From Trematomus loennbergii (lineage: Eukaryota; Chordata; Actinopteri; Perciformes; Nototheniidae), in contig JAAOOA010000033.1 in the NCBI GenBank assembly GCA_012861695.1, positions 15,088,434-15,152,433 on the forward strand: a DNA stretch of 64,000 nt, read 5' to 3'. The translations under genes and the position numbers were made by a program. Below, piece by piece: positions 1 through 23,150 of this stretch. Position 1 is the stretch's first letter, and every line of letters begins with the position of its first letter. The notes under the pieces are model-generated. The model searched no databases, had not been told where the DNA came from, and saw only the letters and a program-made list of their open reading frames with translations.

Positions 1-3000
1 AGACAAAATTATGGACAAAAAAGTCCATATTCGCAGTTTTTGATGCAGACAGACTTTATGCACAGGTCTGGACCATGGGAGGTTTTAGTGACACACTGTA
101 TTATATGACAGGGATCTATAATGGGGAAGATTTTACATATATTTATGTCAAATTTGGTTTGACGAATGTACAACTACATTTTTCTGAAGGTGGTTTGATT
201 AGTCTGTTTAATCAGATATCATTAAGATTGATATTGAGAACAATTATAGTGATGATAAGTGCAAAAGGTGCTCAGTGAAAATGCACCTAATGTAGTTATG
301 ACCTGAAACTAAGCCATTCCACCTTTACCTGTGATTCTCTCACTTCAAGAACACCCCGGGGCTATCTGACAACCAGACAGCACGGAGCATGCTTTCTGAG
401 CAAATAATTGCATCTTTGATTGGTAATTGGTTGCTAATAATTTGGTTATGTAATTGAAATCTTGGTTTAACATGCATCTATAAATATCTTACCTCCAACT
501 GTAAAATGATCAGTAGGTCTACATGAATAATTTACATGTAGCATTTGCATATTTTGACAGTTTTCTGTGTGCTTACGTTCCTCGAACTGCAGTGATGCAC
601 ATATTGCACACACTGCATTTGTGCTGTAAATCTATAAACTACAACCACGAGCCATCTTCAAATGAAGGATGTTAGCTATTGTTTGTTATATGTCTGGCAT
701 TATATTCCCATTTTAGATGGCTATATTCACTACCATATTTTCTATTTCTTCTTGTGTTGTTTTCCTCTATCTTCAGCAGCCATTTCTGTTTACTCTTACC
801 TAAAGTATACCCGCCTCGCTACAGCTGCCGTGACCCACTTTCCCCATGGGGTGCATTAAAGTTTCATATAATCTAATCTAATCTATTTATGGGGAAGAAA
901 TAAGCATTTTACTTTGATTCATTTATGTTGCATATATTGATACAACCTTACAATACAACAACATAAGACAAATAAAAGAAAGTGGGGATGACTACATAAG
1001 TATGATGTATTGAAATAAATGTACATTGAATGATGCCAGTCCAGCATGCATGAAAGACTCTGGACCTTTTATCCATAACTTAGTGAAGTGGTTTTTGGAG
1101 GAGAGCAGTAGGAGTGCTTCTCTTCGTTATTTGGTCCTGTTGGTATCGTATCCTCCATGCACTCGACAGACACTGCAGCAAGAACAAAGTGATCAGAGCC
1201 ACCGGGAATCCAGAAAGCATGAACAATACTGACCCTGTTAAGAAAGAGAGCAGAATGTAGATGTAGGGCTATGAACCTATCAAGGTTGACATTTACTGAT
1301 TCAAACACATTATTCCAGCTTAAAAGAGCATTTACGATGAAATGAGACAGCTGATTGAGACAGGTTCGTAAATTGTCACTGCAAATGTTTAATATGTGAA
1401 ATCCAGGTCCTTGGTGGCACAGATATTTCTCTCCCCAGCCCCATCCTACAGTTACTCCTGGTTGACACAAGGAAGTATCAAGGTCACATGGGTGGTGTAA
1501 TCCCTTTATTTTTTGTTCTGTCTGTCCCAAGCTCTCCTCCCAGTTGGATATGCCTGGGCGGTATGCTTATCATCAAATGGCCTCACCTGGATCCTTTAAA
1601 TTTGAGGGAGAAGTAGTTCTATTCAAAGCCCCTTTCGAAGAATGGTTCGGCAAAATACATTGCCACACAAGTTATTTTGGCCCTTTTAACCTCAGTTTTG
1701 TTGAGTACTCGTGACGACAGAAGCCACATCAACTGGATTCACGAGTTTCTCAAAGTTCCGCTTTCAATAATACATTGTCAGTACAGTATTTTCTACACCT
1801 GCTTTCTAAGGCATCTGCCATTGTTCTAAAATCTCACAGCATAACCAAATTCCTCCCACTCCTGTGGTTGCCCACCCAAAAAGTACCTTTCTCGAGCGAG
1901 GCCTGCAGAGGAGCTTATATAAATGTCTGATGGTGTGCAATGTGTGGCCCAGTCAGGCCCAGCATTAGGACTGCATTTATATAGTCCTTTTCCATTATTT
2001 TGGGACTCCTCAAAGCGCAAGTCAGCATTCCCCCATTCACACACATTCTTACAGAGGCAGAGGCTTCCATACAATATGCCACATTAGGATAGACATTCAC
2101 AGACCGTTGGCCAAGCCATCGGGAGCCATTTGGACTTCAGTATCTTGCCTAAAGACACTCCGACTTGTTGACTGCAGGGGTTGGGGAACAAACCTACTCC
2201 ACCCCTAATCCACAGCAGGTCTTAATCTGAAAATGTAGTGCAATAGTCTTAAGGCTTAAAAAGACAAAGGTAGAAGCCCTGGAAGGTACATGAGCTGGAG
2301 CAAATGCAGACATGACATATTATGGTGATTGACAGATTCACTTTACCATGCCCATGGGATAAGTCCTCTTGTCTTCATCTACTTTTTAGTTCAACCCTAA
2401 GTGAGATTCTTTCCATCAACAGAGAATGAAAATATTTGTATTATTTATAGGGATATCCTGGCACACCCATGGCCATGGAAACAGCTTTGTCTTTGTCCCT
2501 TATCAAGCTGACTCAGCCCACACTTACTGTAGGTTGACGTGGAGAAACTGTCCATGGCTGCAGATCTGGACTGGAAATGGTGTCTTTAATTAAAATGTCT
2601 TCCTTTCAAAATGTGCTTGTTGAACTTTTCACATGCCACAAGGTAATATTGGTGAGTCCAGTACACACACAGAGAAATGCCCTTATTAAAAACGTAGTGT
2701 TGGGGCTGTATAAGATGCTAAAAACACCAGTGACATAACAATCCACTATCATACTAACTTCTTTAAAAGATGATAATAATCTCCTTGCATTCAAAATATC
2801 TTTATAGGTTTTATCTTCTTTATGTATCAATAAGACATTGTTCAGGCATTTTGTTATCCATATAATCTCTTTTTGCTTTGTAACCAAGCTTAAAAAAGAT
2901 ATCAGGCAGCATCTCTTCCAGGAGTGTGAGACGATCCCTGGCTCTGCACATGCATAAATCACATCATCACAGCTATTGCCACTGGGCATTATACAATAAA

Positions 3001-4160
3001 GCGTATGTGAGAAAAAATGTTTGCTCTGTCAGCAACTGTCTGGACCTCGCCTCATACCTCATACCATGTTAGTAGATTTCTAGTTTGTGGTTTGGGCGGA
3101 TTTCAGTATTCATTTTTGGGATTTCAAGATAATCGTATACGAATGCATCTGAAGAATAAGCTCCCTATAAAGAAATACATATTTCGGCAAGCAGGAAGAG
3201 TGTACGAAGCAACAGCTACAACACAACCATTCCAAAGATCTTTAGTTTCTAGGACAAGTGTTCCACAAAGAGAGGAGCAACATCAGAAACTGATGTATGT
3301 ATGAAAGGGAAGAAGACTCAAAGAGAATGGAGTTCTTTTGATGGTGCTGCAGTGTTTATTGATGAAGATACTGATTTGAATGTGTAAAACTTCTTTATGA
3401 ATAATTAGGTTTTATCTTCCATCTTATGTTAAGTATTGTATTTATTATTTTTCATTTTATTTAATCCTTTTTATTTGTACTATCATTATAAAAAGTGTCT
3501 TATTTTCGACACCATTTTCTATTCATTTGGCCTTCTATCCATGTTTTATAAATTGGTTTTATGTCAATTTACCTTATTTTGAAGCCTGCTGCATTTCTTA
3601 TTTGAAAGGTGCAACACAATTTATTGTATTGCATTTATAATTTATTGTAATAAATATTTTCTAGTGTTCCCTTTCCTTCAATTGGCTAATTTCCTGTCAC
3701 TTGAAGTCGTTTTTTATTTGTGTTGCCTTCGAGCAATTCATTATTGTGTCCTAATAAGGGACGGTCTTTCTGTGTATTGTCTCCATCCAACCTGCTTGTT
3801 AAACATTGTGGACCTGGTGTTCCAGAGCTGTCACTGCAAGGCTCTCCAACACTGCTTCCTTTCTCTTTTTTCAGATACAATTCCCTTAGTGATGGGAGAA
3901 CAGACGTTTCAATTGCACATTCATATTGTTTAGGACTTTGCTACAAGCAGATGAGTTGATTAGGAATCTAATTTAAAACATATTACCAAGCCATGTGGGA
4001 AAACACATTGGAGGGATATTTTTCTTGTCCTATCTTAATGTCCTTAAAAGGATTATGCCAATGAAATAGCCTAATGTATTCCAAATGCACATCCTCCTCC
4101 TCTCCATGCAGGCCTGCACTCTGCTTCAATAGCCTCACTTGTTTATCTGGTCAAAGGTAG
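1..4160. other. Non-coding upstream region, no gene recognised
   Basis: I see no conserved coding exon in this stretch on either strand. Its open frames are short and resemble no family I know. It holds the tail of an old retrotransposon near 780-886 (listed separately). Around 2100-2220 there is sequence reminiscent of an old dispersed fish repeat, which I cannot name. The rest is AT-rich unique-looking DNA. It is probably intergenic, or a far 5' intron of nlgn3 if that gene has further distal promoters. Confidence 0.5.
780..886 (+). repeat. Retrotransposon 3' tail ending in an ATCTA tract
   Basis: The segment ends in a short stem (TTTCCCCATGGGG), then a TTAAAG motif, then a short tandem of the pentamer ATCTA at about 868-886. 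A stem followed by a short simple-sequence tail is the usual 3' end of fish non-LTR retrotransposons or the SINEs that copy them. No open reading frame for a reverse transcriptase remains upstream, so only a truncated end is present. The family name is not certain. Confidence 0.45.
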
Positions 4161-4167
4161 ATGGGAT

Positions 4168-4570
4168 TTGCAGGAGCACAAAGCGCGTGAGTACGTGAGT
4201 GCTGTCCGAGGTTACGGTAGTTACTTAATGGTTTCTAAATTGGGATTTTGTCGGTTGTTGGAGGGTGAATTCAATGCACTGGCGTATCCCGGTGGTTGCC
4301 TAGTAACGCGCTGGCAGTGGGCGCCGTACAGAGATCTCTATGGTGGGCGCTCCATTAAAACCGTTGGCGCTCCTGACCTTGGCGTCGTATATGCGCAAAG
4401 CACACAGTCTGTGCAAAGCAGGAGATAAGAGTACAGATCCGTGCGTTTGATAGCAAAACCGGGGGACATATTTCACACACAGCCAGCCCCATTGTATTGT
4501 AGCGACACTGACGGGCATGGTATGGTGGAAATCTGGAGATGGAGCGCGTATCAGCTTGTGTAAAAGCAGG
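4168..4570 (+). promoter_or_regulatory. Candidate distal promoter and non-coding 5' exon, possibly of nlgn3
   Basis: This is the most CpG-rich stretch upstream of nlgn3. It contains an RFX-type X-box (4295-4307). It ends in a good splice donor after AAAAGCAG, followed by GTGAGT (donor near 4571). Neuroligin genes commonly have non-coding first exons far upstream of the ATG exon, and the next strong acceptor downstream is the one that opens the nlgn3 coding exon at 7784. I infer a transcription start and a 5' untranslated exon here. RNA evidence would be decisive; an unrelated lncRNA or unused CpG island is possible. Confidence 0.35.
4295..4307 (+). promoter_or_regulatory. RFX-type X-box
   Basis: The 13-mer GTTGCCTAGTAAC fits the RFX factor consensus: a GTTGCC half-site, a one-base spacer, and an inverted AGTAAC half-site. 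RFX sites mark ciliary and many neuronal promoters. It sits in the CpG-rich block that I suggest is a distal nlgn3 promoter. The motif is seen directly; function is inferred. Confidence 0.4.
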
Positions 4571-4574
4571 TGAG

Positions 4575-7500
4575 TTAACCTAATGATTATGCCTGTTTTT
4601 TTTTTCTTCCTCCGTGGGATGAATGCTTGTCCAGATTGATTTGCATCTTAGATAATTGTAACGTTAAGAGCTGTTCGCGATAGAATGTTTTGTCTTGCTA
4701 TGTTTTTCATTTCATCCAATATTAAATCGTCCTAGACCTAGATTTAATAAGCTTTCCAGTCACAACGTGAGGTTGCACACACACACGCACACACACACAC
4801 ACACACACGCATATACACACTACAGCAGTTTGTCGATGCTATCTGGGCTGTGGCTTGCTTTGTGGGTCTGGATCCGTGCATTCATTTATTAAGCTCTGAT
4901 CATTATGTTGAGTGCTACCTGCATGCATCGAGAAGGTAAAGTCAATGCGTCAATCCCTGCTCCTTGTTATTGCATTGCTAAATTAAAGGGATCTGGGGAA
5001 TCCACTAAAACGGGTTTGATCCACACCAGTCGAATTACAAGGGCATTGGGAGTCCAGTCCTGCTGTCTGACATAGGACTAGGCTTCTTCTCAAATGCTTT
5101 CATGTCGAGGGCCCCCAGGCTACCAGATTCTGATCGATAAGATGTTGTCCCAGAGATTTTTACAAGTGCTGAATTGGTGTTGATTTGTGTGCCTGTCGAT
5201 TATGTAGGTGTATAGTAATAGTGGGAGAGAAACATGATTATAGTAATCATACTAATCGGTTTGTAAATGGGATCAAGTCAGTCATGTTTAAGTATTTTGC
5301 AGAAGAAAAAAAAAGTATTTTATAGCAAACGACATCTGTGATGCATAAACATCTGGCTGGTTCAAAATAGTCAAGTAGAATTATATGTTATGGTTGTAAA
5401 ACATCTTGATTTGTTTGAACTTATCGCTCATTTACTGAGTTATTGCAAGCATTTAATTGGAAAGACAGACTGTATTTCACCCATGTTTCTTTCTTTTTCT
5501 GTTGCTGGGCGTGATGCCAGTCTAAATTGCCCCAAAACTTGCAGTGCATCAAACTCGACTGAGTGATGGCTCATGTTTATTACATGGCCCATTTGGTGTA
5601 AGCTATAAAGCTTTTATCCACATCTGCCCCATTGCAGATCACAAGTTGGTAAAAGAATACTCTGCAGCGCAGGCAGCATCCAGATGCTTTAGTAAGTCTG
5701 CAGTACAATCAGTTAAACAAAATGAAAGTACACATGTCATTCACAGCTTTGTTCTAGTGATTTATTTTAGAACTTTAATTTGATGTCAAATAGCACAAAG
5801 AAAGCACATCCACTGATACTAATATCATGAATGCATGGGTAATTTAAAAGGAAATGCTGTTCATTTTAAGAATTCATTCATAGTATCCCTTTGATCTAGC
5901 AGCACGGGCAGTGGGGATGCTTTGTGGGCTATAGACGACCAAGTGTGATTGTTGATGCCCACTGTTCAGACCATAACTGCTATTTAAGATCACTGACAGT
6001 GATTTCCAGCAGGTTTTGTGAACATTGAGGATTTTACCTCCAAGTGATTTATTATCAATTTCACTTCCGAACCATGAGATGTGCCCTGATCTAGGAAGAA
6101 AATCAGGCTCTTTATCTTTTCCATTTTTTTAATGTCCTGGGAGCCGTACATCATTGTCACATAACAGATAGTAGATTGAACAAGTTTTGTCCTTTTTTGG
6201 CTATGGGGATTTTTCATAAGTGTTAATTAATACAGACAAAGCTGGCCTAGGGCAGACTGGTACAATAATTCTCCATCGGACGTTATATTCATTTGATGTG
6301 TCTTGTTCTTTAAAAATGTGGCATACTATGGTGTTTGTATCATGTAATGTGCTACATTACCTGAAAGAGAGAACGTGGACCCTTTAGACTGCGTGGACGT
6401 CCATGCTTGTGTAAACAAAATGTTGCAGAGAAAAGCCAATGCACCACATCTATGCTTAATTAGTTCCTCTAAGGAGAAATAAAATTGTCCCACTGTCCTA
6501 ATAGATAGGTCAGATTGACAGAGAGCAGTTTAGTTGGAGTCTTTCACAAAGCTCCAGGCAGTACTCGTCAATAGATTTGATTAGGTTAACAAGCTTGTTT
6601 TTGCTTTGCTCATTGACGAGCCAGTGAGAAACCAATGCCAAGCATTATATGCTTCCTGCTACTCTACACAATAAGGACTAAGACGGGATGCACTTTGGAT
6701 AACAAAGTAGCTAATTGGAAGACTTGCAACACAATTTGCTCTCCGGAGTTCTCCACGGGTGAGCTTACATTTGATACCTTATTTGAATACAGTATACACA
6801 TGTGATTAGGGGTGAATGTATTCCCTTGCTTACTGAAGCATTCATAATGGTATCTTAGCATCAAGCAGTGCAATATTCCCTAGAATAATTAACAGATCTG
6901 AATTTTTCAGTGAGAAGTAAGAGAAATCAGTTGAATCAACAAGAAAGCATGTAGGGCTTCCATAGCTGTAAAATAAAGACTTACCCGTTGAAAGAAGTGA
7001 AAAATAGGGAACAAATCGATTGCAGCAGGTGAAGACTCCCACAAATCAAATCCACAAAAATAAGTCAAAGGCTCGTTTTCCCCTGTTATTGAACTCAAAT
7101 GTTTTTTGCTGCCTAAAAGCCTCCCTCAAGTCTTTCAATTAACCTGCAATTACTCTGCTTTATGAGGAGGGCGTTGGTGCTACTGCAGTCCCATCAGACA
7201 TGTTTGTTCTGGGACACTTCTCCATTATGCTTCTTCAAGTCAGTCACTGCCAGTGCTGCTTAGATGTAAGACACAACAACACATTCAAACATATTTGGTG
7301 TTGTTAAAATATCAAAGACAAACATGTAATCAGATATTTATTTCCCAGAAATGTCATTTGAATCTGTCTTCAATGCATTTGTAAGATTTGTCTTTCCTTG
7401 CTGTTCATTTTGTTGATTTTAGAAGAAGAAAAGTGCTGCTTAACACCTTTTAAGTGGAGATGTTTTTCGCAGCATCACTCCAACATCCCAGCAGATGGAT

Positions 7501-7783
7501 TTTTCAGATTCATCTCCTCCCCCACTGATGCACAGATCAGTATTCAGTGATTTGAACATGTCTAAGCATACATTTGCTCTTTTAAGACAGCAATTGCCCC
7601 CAAAAGATCATTAGCATTGAAGCGTTACATCGGATGAGGCATACTGATATAAAGCTATATAACAACTATGTATTTATAGCCCCAAGATACAGGATTATGA
7701 TAATACATTTATCAAAGTGTAGTCAATTATGCAGAAATGGACTATTTTCTCATAGTTTGATGTTTTCTTCCTCCTGTTTTCAG
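4575..7783. other. Non-coding stretch before the nlgn3 coding exon, probably intron
   Basis: Apart from the CA microsatellite I see no coding exon, RNA gene or clear transposon here. If the donor near 4571 and the acceptor at 7781-7783 are joined in the transcript, this is the first intron of nlgn3. Short open frames on both strands look random. Confidence 0.4.
4776..4815. repeat. Short CA microsatellite
   Basis: An interrupted run of CA dinucleotides with single ACGC and GCAT interruptions. It is a simple repeat without coding meaning, although one frame translates it as His-Thr. Confidence 0.85.
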
Positions 7784-7973
7784 ATTTGTGTGCACTGCAA
7801 TGAAAAGTGGAGGTGGTGGCGCTCCATACCTGGCTGAGGTGCGTTTGGATTTGATAACCGTCACTGCCAAAGGCATAGTGAGTGATGTCTGTTTGATAGG
7901 CTCAGCGCAAAGGGACTGAGCGCACACTACAGTGAGCATTTGTGCTGTGCAAGGGCACTGTCCTGCCCAGACC
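7784..7973 (+). promoter_or_regulatory. nlgn3: nlgn3 5' untranslated part of the first coding exon, with an upstream ORF
   Basis: A long pyrimidine tract followed by TTTTCAG ends at 7783, a strong acceptor, so the first coding exon probably begins at 7784 with about 190 nt of leader. The leader contains an upstream ATG at 7800 that opens a 39-codon reading frame closing with TGA at 7917-7919, 54 nt before the main ATG. Such a frame could lower translation of the main protein. The acceptor and the frame are visible; use in the mRNA is inferred. Confidence 0.45.
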
Positions 7974-18349
<10,376 letters not shown>

Positions 18350-19290
18350 CCTGGCGGGAGACGAGAGGAGAGGAGTAGCGTGACGTACATAAAACGTGGA
18401 AATGTAAAGCTGTATTTAGGGTGTGTAGGTAAAATAGGATTGAAAATGTTTGTTCTGTCTTTTCCAAAGGTGTACAACCGCCAACATCCTGCCTTTGCTC
18501 TCTCATAATAGGAAGTCTAACTGCAAAGTCATTTTATATAATAATCATTTTCAAAGGCAGACAAAAAGAAAAGTGCATTTCATTTTCCACTTTGGCTTTT
18601 TTGGAACTTTACCTAGCAAGAACTTAGTATAATGTTTATACAGTTGGATTTGTATGGGAAGCTTTTTCTTACTCTGTGATATCTATTTTGATCTCGAGGA
18701 ACGAAGTGACATTACGACTCGTGGTGGACAGAGATGAAATCTGGGAAAAGCTGAAAAGCAGTATTATTATTCTAACTATTATTATCAAGCTATTTTATAC
18801 ATATTTCTCATGGTACATTGCTTAATATGAAAATGTATTTTTACTGTTATTACTTTAAAATGCCTTGTAACTCACTCGCAAGGATTTACTGTGGAACTAT
18901 GGATTGAAATTTAACTGGTCACACACATGGTAAAAAAAAGTTTATCCAACGTATTTCTATCTGGGAGTGTAAAATAAAGCACTCCAATGTAAGTGTGTGT
19001 GACTGGGCGTGAGTGTGTGTGCTGAGAAGTGCGCTACAAAAATGTAATTAGGCATCGTTCAATTTAACCATTTAGTTTCGCATATGTAGTGTTGTGTAAT
19101 CTATTGTAGTCTATTTGAGTATCCTTGCTATATTTTTATTTTACGTGTCTAAGATTTTGCCTAATACATTGGAGTAATATAACTTCTGCTTTACTATAAA
19201 AAGAAAATTGCTTAAAATGTGTTTTCCTACTCCAACCAACTCATGGTTCTTTTGGCTTGGCTTCTTTGTACAGAATAAATTTAGGCCAAC
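18350..19290 (+). terminator. nlgn3: nlgn3 3' untranslated region with two candidate poly(A) signals
   Basis: After the TAG at 18347-18349 the sequence is AT-rich and non-coding. Canonical AATAAA hexamers lie at 18973-18978 and 19274-19279, giving a 3' UTR of roughly 0.65 or 0.95 kb. Both are seen directly; which one is used, or whether a longer neuronal form exists, needs RNA data. Confidence 0.5.
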
Positions 19291-19299
19291 ATTTTATTT

Positions 19300-22200
19300 G
19301 TCGTTTGTTTATGAATACTGTAAGATCTTCGGAAACATAAATGTAATTACGTTGTAATTGTATGTATACCAACTCAATTATTCACATTTATGAAGGAGTA
19401 TCACGAAACGTACAGATGAATGCGCGTACTCCCAATGGTTTGGACCCTGTGCGTAACAGGATATATCCAGGGGTCACTCTTTACTGAATGGACATGATGG
19501 ACGTCAAGCTTCGAGTTTTGATTTCTTTAAACCTACCATAATGTTGTTTAATCTAAATAAAACGACTATTAAAAGATTTTTGAACAAAGAAATGAGTCTT
19601 GTCAAAAGTTGGGATAATAATGTGTCATTAAATCGTACAGAGATTAAAGTTACTCATAAGCGTGTGAAATGTAGTCCAAAGCTTTACAGTGGGTTGAATA
19701 AGGCCACGTTTGTTCCTCTCATATGGTAATGCATGGGAATAAAACATCAAAGTCTGTTTACAGGTCATGGGGAGTACTGCATATGTGCAGAATGTTGCAT
19801 CAAGCTGTTCAGGGGCTCCAGAGGGGGGGCTGGGGCTGGTAAATACTTTTTGGGATTTTTGGATCTGTGTTAAAGACTCCAATTTTGAAAATGAAAAATA
19901 AATCTGCGTGTATGGATAAAATATCGCTTAGGAAATCTCTTCTGATATCAGCTTATGCTCTATCGATCCTTTTGTTAACTGTCCATGATGAGCCTGATGG
20001 AAGGAGAATGCTACAGTTTTGGAGTACTTTGTAAATCATAAATAGAATCAGATTGGGTTTATCTAGGGAATATAATTGAATTGGGTCAGTTTAAGTTTGA
20101 GTTGGCTTGAGTAAGATTATGTATATTGAAGCAAGATATTTTACATTTTCCTCTTACAAATGAAAAAATAATGAGCAAAAATATAAACTTTAGTCAATTC
20201 CATACCCAATATGCGGGATTGGTCGTTTTGTCATTGAGCAAAAATTCCATAATACCCTTTAATTACATTGTAATTCACGTGGTGTGAGAGAAATCTAGAC
20301 ATCTGCATCTTGGCTTTGTTTTCAGACTTTAGAAAATCTAGCCGGTTACGGAAGACTTTGCCAATCACAGGTAATTTAAAAAAAGGCCGTGTCTATTGGC
20401 TATGTAAAAATGCAAATACATTTGCAAATTCCTTTGAGGACAGCCTGCAGGAAATGTTGCCAGCAATGGAAACACCTGTCTAAACTGCAAAGCATAGGTG
20501 TTTTTAAAGAGTTTTCAGAAAATGGCCCCAGTTTAAAGGGTTTACCACCACTGTATTTAATCTGTTATGTTCAGAAGCTTATGATGGTTTATGTTTGCTA
20601 ATGTAAGCAACCTTTTTATTTATAATGCGTGGGTTTCTTGACTTTTGCTTTTGTTAGATGACATGTTATAATTGACCATTATTGTGTGTGTGGGCTGATT
20701 GTCACTGTGCTTACTGCTGTGAAAAATAGTCTTGCTTTAAGGCAATCAGAATTAATTGACAATCCAAACCTCACTGAGTTAACTTACCCATCACTTACGA
20801 TCCAATGTTTATCTACCTCTAGCAACCCCACAGTCCTCCTATTCCATCTTTCCTTAATGCTCCACTCGTGCCTCTATCTGTTGTTGCTCTGCTCCTCCTG
20901 CCGTTTTAAAGTCAATCTTTAAAAATGTTGGAACAATGCGCCTGGTTGCAGTTTCCCCAGGCTTCAAACACGCAGCCAGCAGAGTCTGAGATTATCATGA
21001 AAGACAATCAAACACGTAAGCAAATAAACACCCAGTTGGAGATGCGCTCAGTCCTCACTTTGATTCATCATGCAGTAAAACAAATTATTGAGGCACTCAC
21101 CACGGGAGGTCATCGCCACTGAAATCACTTCTGACTGAGCCTGACGTGTTTTGTCCTCCAAGTGCTTGTTTGTTTGTTGTTTTTGATGCCTGTTTGTTCG
21201 CTTTGCCACAAGATAACGCACATTACCATAACGGGGAAGGTGGTGCATATATTTTAACAGGCCCCCCCCCCCCCCCCCTGTACAAACACATGCATATTAC
21301 CACCTCCAGTGTGTACATATTAGTGATTGTATCAGAGCTCACAATTATAAAAAGGTGTGCCATATCACATATACATACTGCATGCATGCACACTGGATAT
21401 ATATATATAACATTCACTGCTGTCCAGGGTGCTGAATATCAAACAATTTCCTACAATATTATGCAAACATACGTTGATATATTACTCCCTTATAGCATTT
21501 GCAACTTAAATGAAAGCTCTGAGAGTAATGCGGTAGTTCAAAATCAGTTCATGCATTAACTGTCAGCCAATCATATTAAGGGTTACCCAATAATTCATCA
21601 TCTGAGCTGCGCACATCCCTGACCACCATCTGCATCAGCTTTGTGGAATATAGTTTATTCATAAATGCATGAATTGCTCTCGTCATTCCACCCAAACCAG
21701 CAAGACTATAAAACGTGTTCTTCTACCAAATCCCGTCCTTTGATTGTCAACATTATGGTTTATTCACATCTCGAAAGCAAAGCTGACAACCGTACTCAGC
21801 TCAGAGGTAAATGAATGCTCCTTATCTCTTTTTCTCTCTCTTTCCCTGGCATGGTTTTCACTGACATTTCAAAGGCATCACTCCTCTCTCCACTCCCTCA
21901 CTTTCTGATGTCATTAATCCTTTCTACATGCTAATTACTTGATGTGTTATTGCTCTGGGTTTTCAAGAGACAAAAGACCACAGACTGTAAACTCACACCA
22001 AGCATTTGACTAATCCCTGGGGATATTACTTTGTGAACACATCATCTTAAAAGGAGTGACTTTATGTTCAACAACAGATTAGTCTCTCAAATGTGCTGAT
22101 TTGTGAGGGGACCAGAGGGTTTTCTGTGGATTATCTGGCCTAATTGGTAGAATGGGAGTGGGTCTGTGGCTCCCTTAGCAAGTGATGGCACCTCACAAAG

Positions 22201-22900
22201 TGTGGTGTCTTACAAATATTAATTTATTTTAAATGGAACATAATGGTATGAAAAAAGTAATTTAGTGTATTTTTTATAACATTCAGTTATGTCCATTTTG
22301 AAAATGGTTTGGAGGGGCTTCTCCAAAAAAAAAAGAAAAAGATAGCATGGTGTTTTCTCCCGCTTCACACTGGCTCCTTTGTACCGAACCCAGCTTTGAC
22401 ATCAACTAGGTCAAACATTAGGGAGGGAGGGCAGCAGCTGGACCCGACCTCAATGTCACCCTTGTTAGTCAACCTCATCCATGTCACTCCGATTGATTTC
22501 CCTTCTTTTGTCTGTGCATATTATCTCTGTGTGTTTCTGGCCCTCAGACATGTTTCTTGTTTCCTGCTGACATCATGCATGTGTGTGCAGACAGGCAACA
22601 CATGCATGTAGGCATTAAAAGGGTATTATGTATGAAATAATTCAACTACTTTGATGTGAAAACATGTAAAAAGGCTGTCTGGATAGACCAATGTTATCTC
22701 ATTTGCATTGTGCACATTAAGTTAGAGAAATTAAATGGAAAGTTAAATAAATCATTTGAGACTATTAACACTGATTTAATCTTTTTGGCTATTATACTGT
22801 TTAAAGTGAGCATGCAAAAACTCCCATTCTAATCTATTTACCCATATTTTTTGTCAAATACATTAAATATTCCCAAATGCCTAGAAATAAAAAACTCATA
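19300..22900. other. Intergenic region between nlgn3 and plp1
   Basis: No conserved exon is visible on either strand. The stretch contains a run of seventeen C residues at 21262-21278 and short AT microsatellites. Open frames here are short and unlike known families. Regulatory elements of plp1 may lie near its right end, but none can be proven from sequence. Confidence 0.5.
21262..21278. repeat. Poly-C tract of 17
   Basis: A perfect run of seventeen C residues. It is a simple homopolymer. Its exact length is doubtful, because shorter G/C runs elsewhere in this assembly appear to have lost bases. Confidence 0.85.
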
Positions 22901-22949
22901 TTGAAACAAATAACTAATTCTCTATCCCCAGTTCTGAACCCATGGCACC

Positions 22950-23150
22950 ATAAATAATGACTGGCAGCTGAAATGGGACTTTGTGACTTTAAGATGTGTC
23001 TCGGGGAGATGTGGTCTATCTATTGTTGATGAGACAAAAGCGCGAGTCAGATTCATATAGGAGTGGCGGGGAATAACTTCTCATATCCTCATATCACAGT
23101 CACAAAGCCACCCAGCAAAACTTCAATAACTCCCACACTTCTCTCTGGAC
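22950..23150 (+). promoter_or_regulatory. plp1: plp1 proximal promoter and 5' leader with SOX-like sites
   Basis: This block lies directly upstream of the four-base coding first exon. A TATA-like CATAAATAATG lies at about 22950. Two opposed SOX-type motifs, ATTGTT (23022-23027) and ACAAAAG (23034-23040), are 6 bp apart. In mammals PLP1 is driven by SOX10 in oligodendrocytes, so paired SOX sites are plausible. The transcription start is not visible. The motifs are short and could be chance. Confidence 0.35.

Noticed and set aside
1069..1530. 153-codon minus-strand open frame
   Set aside because: No domain, signal peptide or splice context; probably chance or the remnant of an old repeat.
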